9,961 nt of DNA from positions 625 to 10,585 of the forward strand of contig DQCI01000301.1 of assembly GCA_003545125.1 (NCBI GenBank), written 5' to 3'. The position numbers and the translations under genes are program-made. Positions 6,611-9,961 of this stretch are shown here, piece after piece. Source of the stretch: Paracoccaceae bacterium (lineage in GTDB: Bacteria; Pseudomonadota; Alphaproteobacteria; Rhodobacterales; Rhodobacteraceae). The notes beneath the pieces were generated by a model. It was not told the DNA's origin. It ran no database searches and saw only the letters and a program-made list of their open reading frames with translations. Position 1 is the stretch's first letter, and each line of letters begins with the position of its first letter.

Positions 6611-9265
6611 TCAGGACTCGGAGAGGGTCTTGAGATCGTAGAGCAGATCCAGAGCTTCGCGCGGTGTGAGTTCGTCTGGGTGAATGTCGGCGAGCCGTTC
6701 GCTGACCGGTGAGGGGCCCGCAGCGGGAGGCGGCGCCGGCGCGGGGGTCGCCGCGAACAGCGGCAGATCGTCCACCAGACCACGCGCCCCGGTATTGCCC
6801 TCGCGTTCGCCCTGTTCGAGCGATTCGAGCACCACCCGGGCGCGCTCGACCACCGACGCGGGAAGCCCCGCGAGCTTCGCCACCTGCACACCATAGGACC
6901 GGTCGGCGGCCCCCTTGCGCACCTCGTGCAGGAAGATCACGTCGCCCTCCCATTCCTTCACCGCGATGGTGGCGTTGTCGATGCCGTCGAGATTGCCCGC
7001 GAGCTGGGTCAACTCGTGGTAGTGAGTGGCAAAGAGGGCGCGGCAGCGATTGACCTCATGCAGGTGTTCGAGCGTTGCCCAAGCGATGGAAAGCCCATCC
7101 CAGGTTGCCGTGCCACGGCCGATCTCGTCGAGTATCACCAGTGCGCGGTCGTCGGCCTGGTTGAGGATCGCCGCGGTTTCGACCATCTCGACCATGAAGG
7201 TCGAGCGGCCCCGCGCAAGGTCATCAGACGCGCCGACGCGGGAGAAGAGCTGCGAGACGAGCCCGATCCTGGCGGCGCGCGCGGGCACGAAACTGCCCGC
7301 CTGCGCGAGCAGCGCGATCAGCGCGTTCTGCCGAAGGAAGGTCGATTTACCGGCCATGTTGGGGCCGGTAAGCAACCAGATGTCGGCGCCTTCCGCGCCA
7401 TCTGCCAGCGCGCAGTCGTTGGCGACAAACGGCGCGCCGCTCTGGGTCCGCAAGGCCCGCTCGACCACGGGATGACGCCCGCCCGCAATCTCGAAGGCGC
7501 GCGAGTCTTCGATCGCCGGCCGACACCAGGCCTCGGCGGCGGCGATCTCGGCGAGGGCCGATGAGACATCGACCCCGGCGAGCGCGCGGGCTGTATCACC
7601 AAGCTGTGTCGCGCAGTCGAGAATGGCGCGTTTCAAGCTGGAATAGAGACGCATTTCTATCTCGAGCGCCCGGTTCCCGGCGTTGAGGATCCGGGTTTCC
7701 ATTTCGCTCAGGTCCACGGTCGTGAACCGGACCGCGTTGGCGGTGGTCTGGCGGTGGATGAAGCGCTCGTTCAGGGGCGGGGAGAGCATCTTGTCGGCGT
7801 GGGTCGCCGTCGTTTCGATGAAATACCCCAGCACGTTGTTGTGCTTGATCTTGAGGCTCTGGATGCCGGCCGTCTTGGCGTAGTCCGCCTGCATGCTGGC
7901 GATCACGCCGCGGCCCTCGTCGCGCAGCTTGCGGGCCTCGTCGAGGTCGTCGTCATAGCCTGCCGCGATGAACCCACCATCGCGCGCCATCAGCGGCGGT
8001 TCGGCCACAAGGGCCTGGTCGAGCAGATCGAGCAGGGCGTCATGGCCGACCAGATGGCGGGCCGCTTCGGCGAGGTCTTCGGGCATATCGGGGACGTCGA
8101 GCGCGCTGGCGATCACCCCGGCTGCCTCCAGCCCGCCCCGGATCGCGGTCAGGTCGCGCGGCCCGCCGCGGTCGAGCGACAGGCGCGAGAGCGCGCGGTC
8201 GATGTCCGGGGTCTTGCGCAGGGAGTCCCGCAAGGCGTCGCGCAGGCCGGCGTGTTCAAGCAGAAATGCGACGGCATCGAGCCGGCGGTTCACCGTGGCC
8301 TGATCGCGCGACGGGCTCGAGATCCGGCGTTCGAGCAACCGCCCGCCGCCGCCGGTAACGGTCCGGTCGATGGTGGCCAGCAGGGACCCGTCCCGTCCCC
8401 CGGACAGGGAGTGGGTCAGTTCGAGGTTGCGCCGTGTGGCGGCGTCGATCTGCATCGACCGGTCGGCGCTTTCGCGCACCGGTCGGCGCAAGAGCGGTAG
8501 CTTGCCCTTCTGCGTGATGTCGAGGTATTCGACGATCGCGCCAAGCGCACCAAGCTCGGGCCGGCTGAACGCCCCGAACGCATCGAGCGAGCCGACACCG
8601 TAGAGGTCTTCGAGCCGTGTCGAGGCCCCGGTACTGTCGAAGGCAGCGCGGCCGAGCGGGGTGACGGCTGCCCCCGACTCAGTGACTATTCCACCCCAAT
8701 CCGCTTCCGCACCTTCGCTTAACACCACTTCGCGTGGGGCGAGCCGGGCCAGCTCGGGGCCAAGGCGCGCGGGGGCGCAAGGCATCACCCGGAGCGCGCC
8801 GGTGGAAATGTCGACCCAGGCGAGCGCCGCCTCACCGCGCACGTCATGAAAGGCGGCGAGGAAGTTATGACGGCGCGCATCGAGCAGGCTGTCTTCGGTG
8901 AGCGTGCCGGGGGTCACCAGCCGGACCACCCCACGCTTCACCACCGATTTCGCGCCGCGCTTCTTCGCTTCCGCCGGATTTTCCATCTGCTCGCAGACCG
9001 CGACACGAAAGCCCTTGCGGATAAGGGTGAGCAAATAGCCTTCGGCCGCATGCACCGGCACACCGCACATCGGGATGTCGTCGCCCAGGTGCTTGCCCCG
9101 CTTGGTCAGCGCAATGTCGAGCGCTTGCGCCGCGGCCACCGCGTCGTCGAAGAACAGCTCATAGAAATCGCCCATCCGGTAGAACAAAAGCGCGTCCGAA
9201 TGCGCGCTCTTGATCTCCAGATATTGCACCATCATCGGCGTGACGGAATTGGAGTTGGCAGCCAC
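6611..9265 (-). CDS. mutS: DNA mismatch repair protein MutS
   Basis: MutS recognises base mismatches and small loops, then recruits MutL in an ATP-dependent way. The 884-residue protein is full length for MutS1. The N-terminal mismatch-binding domain has the FYE wedge in MGDFYELF (F34, E36), followed by IPMCGVPVHAAEGYL. The connector, lever and clamp regions span about 125-570 and contain HNNVLGYFIE and ERFIHRQTTANAVRF. The ATPase has Walker A TGPNMAGKST (633-642), Walker B LVILDEIGRGTATWDG with D713 and E714, and ATHYHELTQL. A proline/alanine-rich linker (APAPPPAAGPSP) precedes the short C-terminal segment PDELTPREALDLLYDL. The start is GTG at 9265 with a G-run and GGGGGA sequence just upstream. 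It converges on grpE, and galE lies upstream on the same strand beyond a 180-bp gap, so it probably has its own promoter. Confidence 0.98.
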   Translation of the reverse strand: MAANSNSVTPMMVQYLEIKSAHSDALLFYRMGDFYELFFDDAVAAAQALDIALTKRGKHLGDDIPMCGVPVHAAEGYLLTLIRKGFRVAVCEQMENPAEAKKRGAKSVVKRGVVRLVTPGTLTEDSLLDARRHNFLAAFHDVRGEAALAWVDISTGALRVMPCAPARLGPELARLAPREVVLSEGAEADWGGIVTESGAAVTPLGRAAFDSTGASTRLEDLYGVGSLDAFGAFSRPELGALGAIVEYLDITQKGKLPLLRRPVRESADRSMQIDAATRRNLELTHSLSGGRDGSLLATIDRTVTGGGGRLLERRISSPSRDQATVNRRLDAVAFLLEHAGLRDALRDSLRKTPDIDRALSRLSLDRGGPRDLTAIRGGLEAAGVIASALDVPDMPEDLAEAARHLVGHDALLDLLDQALVAEPPLMARDGGFIAAGYDDDLDEARKLRDEGRGVIASMQADYAKTAGIQSLKIKHNNVLGYFIETTATHADKMLSPPLNERFIHRQTTANAVRFTTVDLSEMETRILNAGNRALEIEMRLYSSLKRAILDCATQLGDTARALAGVDVSSALAEIAAAEAWCRPAIEDSRAFEIAGGRHPVVERALRTQSGAPFVANDCALADGAEGADIWLLTGPNMAGKSTFLRQNALIALLAQAGSFVPARAARIGLVSQLFSRVGASDDLARGRSTFMVEMVETAAILNQADDRALVILDEIGRGTATWDGLSIAWATLEHLHEVNRCRALFATHYHELTQLAGNLDGIDNATIAVKEWEGDVIFLHEVRKGAADRSYGVQVAKLAGLPASVVERARVVLESLEQGEREGNTGARGLVDDLPLFAATPAPAPPPAAGPSPVSERLADIHPDELTPREALDLLYDLKTLSES

Positions 9266-9295
9266 GATGTCCCCCCCGGGTTCGTTCGCGCCAAT

Positions 9296-9407
9296 CTAGA
9301 GCGTTTCGCGAAGAAGCTGAATCACTCAATTTTGCGAAACGCTGCGCAACATCGACACATTGCGCCGCGTTTCGCCTCAAACCTTTCACGGGTTTCAGGC
9401 GAACCGT
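9296..9407. repeat. Structured intergenic region with three consecutive inverted repeats (probable dispersed repeat)
   Basis: The 180-bp gap between galE and mutS holds three neighbouring inverted repeats. The first has perfect 10-bp arms, AGCGTTTCGC at 9300-9309 and GCGAAACGCT at 9334-9343, around 24 bp. The second has perfect 6-bp arms, GCGCAA at 9344-9349 and TTGCGC at 9360-9365. The third has arms of 13 bp with one mismatch, TTCGCCTCAAACC at 9371-9383 and GGTTTCAGGCGAA at 9391-9403, around a 7-bp loop, and extends slightly outward. CGTTTCGC occurs in both the first and third elements. The region is more AT-rich than its neighbours. It has the look of a REP- or MITE-like extragenic element; copy number cannot be judged from one window. 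It may also contain the mutS promoter, for which I see no convincing boxes. Confidence 0.55.
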
Positions 9408-9421
9408 TTCAGAGGCTTTCT

Positions 9422-9442
9422 CCAGCGAGGGGAATCCGCTGG
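9422..9442 (-). terminator. Weak hairpin just after the galE stop
   Basis: CCAGCG at 9422-9427 and CGCTGG at 9437-9442 form a 6-bp stem with a 9-base loop, beginning 3 bases past the galE stop codon on the minus strand. No T-run follows, so it may be a weak 3'-end structure of the galE transcript or chance. The larger stem at 9371-9403 is the alternative termination structure. Confidence 0.25.
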
Positions 9443-9445
9443 CGG

Positions 9446-9961
9446 TTACGTCGCGTTCCCCCGCCGCGACACCCAGTTCCAGCTCGTCTCGCACATGTTG
9501 TCGAGGTCGCGCTCCGCCTCGAAGCCGAGGATCTGACCGGCCTTCGTCGGATCCGCATAGGTGCTGGCAACATCACCGGGGCGGCGTGGCGCGACGGTGT
9601 AAGCAAGCGTGTGACCGCAGGCTTTCTCATAGGCCTTCAGCAATTCCATGACCGAGTTGCCGGTGCCGGTGCCGAGGTTGACGGTGTGGCTTTCACCCGT
9701 CTCGATCAGCGCACCCACCGATTGCACGTGTCCGCGTGCGAGGTCGACCACGTGGATGTAGTCGCGCACGCCGGTGCCGTCGGGCGTGTCGTAATCGTCG
9801 CCGAAGACCGAGAGCTTCTCGAGCTCGCCGGTCGCGACCTTGGCGATATAGGGCATGAGGTTGTTGGGCAGGCCGTTGGGGTCTTCGCCGATCAGGCCGG
9901 TATCGTGGGCGCCGACCGGGTTGAAGTAGCGCAAGATTCCGAAGGACCAATGCTCATCCGC
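9446..9961 (-). CDS. galE: UDP-glucose 4-epimerase GalE, C-terminal half (N-terminus outside window)
   Basis: GalE interconverts UDP-glucose and UDP-galactose using tightly bound NAD, feeding the Leloir pathway and exopolysaccharide or lipopolysaccharide sugar supply. The frame is open to the window edge (ADEHWSFGILRYFNPVGAH), so the TTG at 9934 is an internal leucine and not a start. 171 codons remain of about 330 expected. The N-terminal Rossmann GxxGxxG and the catalytic YxxxK fall outside. Visible family blocks are RYFNPVGAH, GEDPNGLPNNLMPYIAKVA, DGTGVRDYIHVVDLARGH, NLGTGTGNSVMEL and the C-terminal PRRPGDVASTYADPTKA. These are characteristic of GalE within the extended short-chain dehydrogenase family. 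It lies upstream of mutS on the same strand but is separated by 180 bp of structured DNA, so I infer separate transcription. Confidence 0.95.
   Translation of the reverse strand, partial: ADEHWSFGILRYFNPVGAHDTGLIGEDPNGLPNNLMPYIAKVATGELEKLSVFGDDYDTPDGTGVRDYIHVVDLARGHVQSVGALIETGESHTVNLGTGTGNSVMELLKAYEKACGHTLAYTVAPRRPGDVASTYADPTKAGQILGFEAERDLDNMCETSWNWVSRRGNAT

Noticed and set aside
9382..9397. TTTCACG within the third hairpin of the galE/mutS gap as a parS-like site
   Set aside because: Left half is close but the right half fails; the bases are the loop and arms of another inverted repeat.
9159..9494. 111-codon minus-strand reading frame across the mutS start, the repeat region and the galE end
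   Set aside because: It overlaps two well-supported genes in another frame and translates the repeat region; no family resemblance, so a spurious frame.

Overview
The window reads as ordinary, GC-rich alphaproteobacterial chromosome, most probably from the Rhodobacterales (Roseobacter/Rhodobacter group). The reasons are the rsmG-parA-parB chromosome-segregation cluster, the neighbouring hemW-rdgB-rph and hrcA-grpE gene sets, the protein sequences themselves, and two intergenic repeat-like hairpin regions of a style I associate with that group. The taxonomic call is an inference from these patterns. It does not rest on any search.

Layout. (1) Positions 1-2273, plus strand: the 3' part of rsmG (gidB; its first few codons lie before the window), then parA and parB, tightly packed. 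A perfect 16-bp parS palindrome sits at 2-17 inside the rsmG coding sequence, so the partition system is complete here: ATPase, CTP-dependent clamp protein and centromere site. (2) Positions 2274-4760, minus strand: rph, rdgB and hemW, transcribed in that order and overlapping. hemW ends exactly where parB ends, with no base between the two stop codons. (3) Positions 4761-6531, plus strand: hrcA and grpE, the heat-shock repressor and the DnaK nucleotide-exchange factor, divergent from rph. (4) Positions 6532-6610: a short convergent gap with a strong G/C-tract hairpin. (5) Positions 6611-9265, minus strand: mutS, full length. (6) Positions 9266-9445: a 180-bp gap holding several consecutive inverted repeats that look like a dispersed intergenic repeat. 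(7) Positions 9446-9961, minus strand: the C-terminal half of galE, running off the window.

The genes are housekeeping functions: 16S rRNA G527 methylation, origin segregation, heme trafficking, nucleotide-pool sanitation, tRNA 3' processing, heat-shock control, mismatch repair and UDP-galactose metabolism. I see no tRNA or rRNA gene, CRISPR array, insertion sequence, phage gene or recognisable defence system, and no convincing sign of a new system. The points most worth a second look are non-coding or dual-use: the parS site embedded in rsmG, and the two structured intergenic regions.
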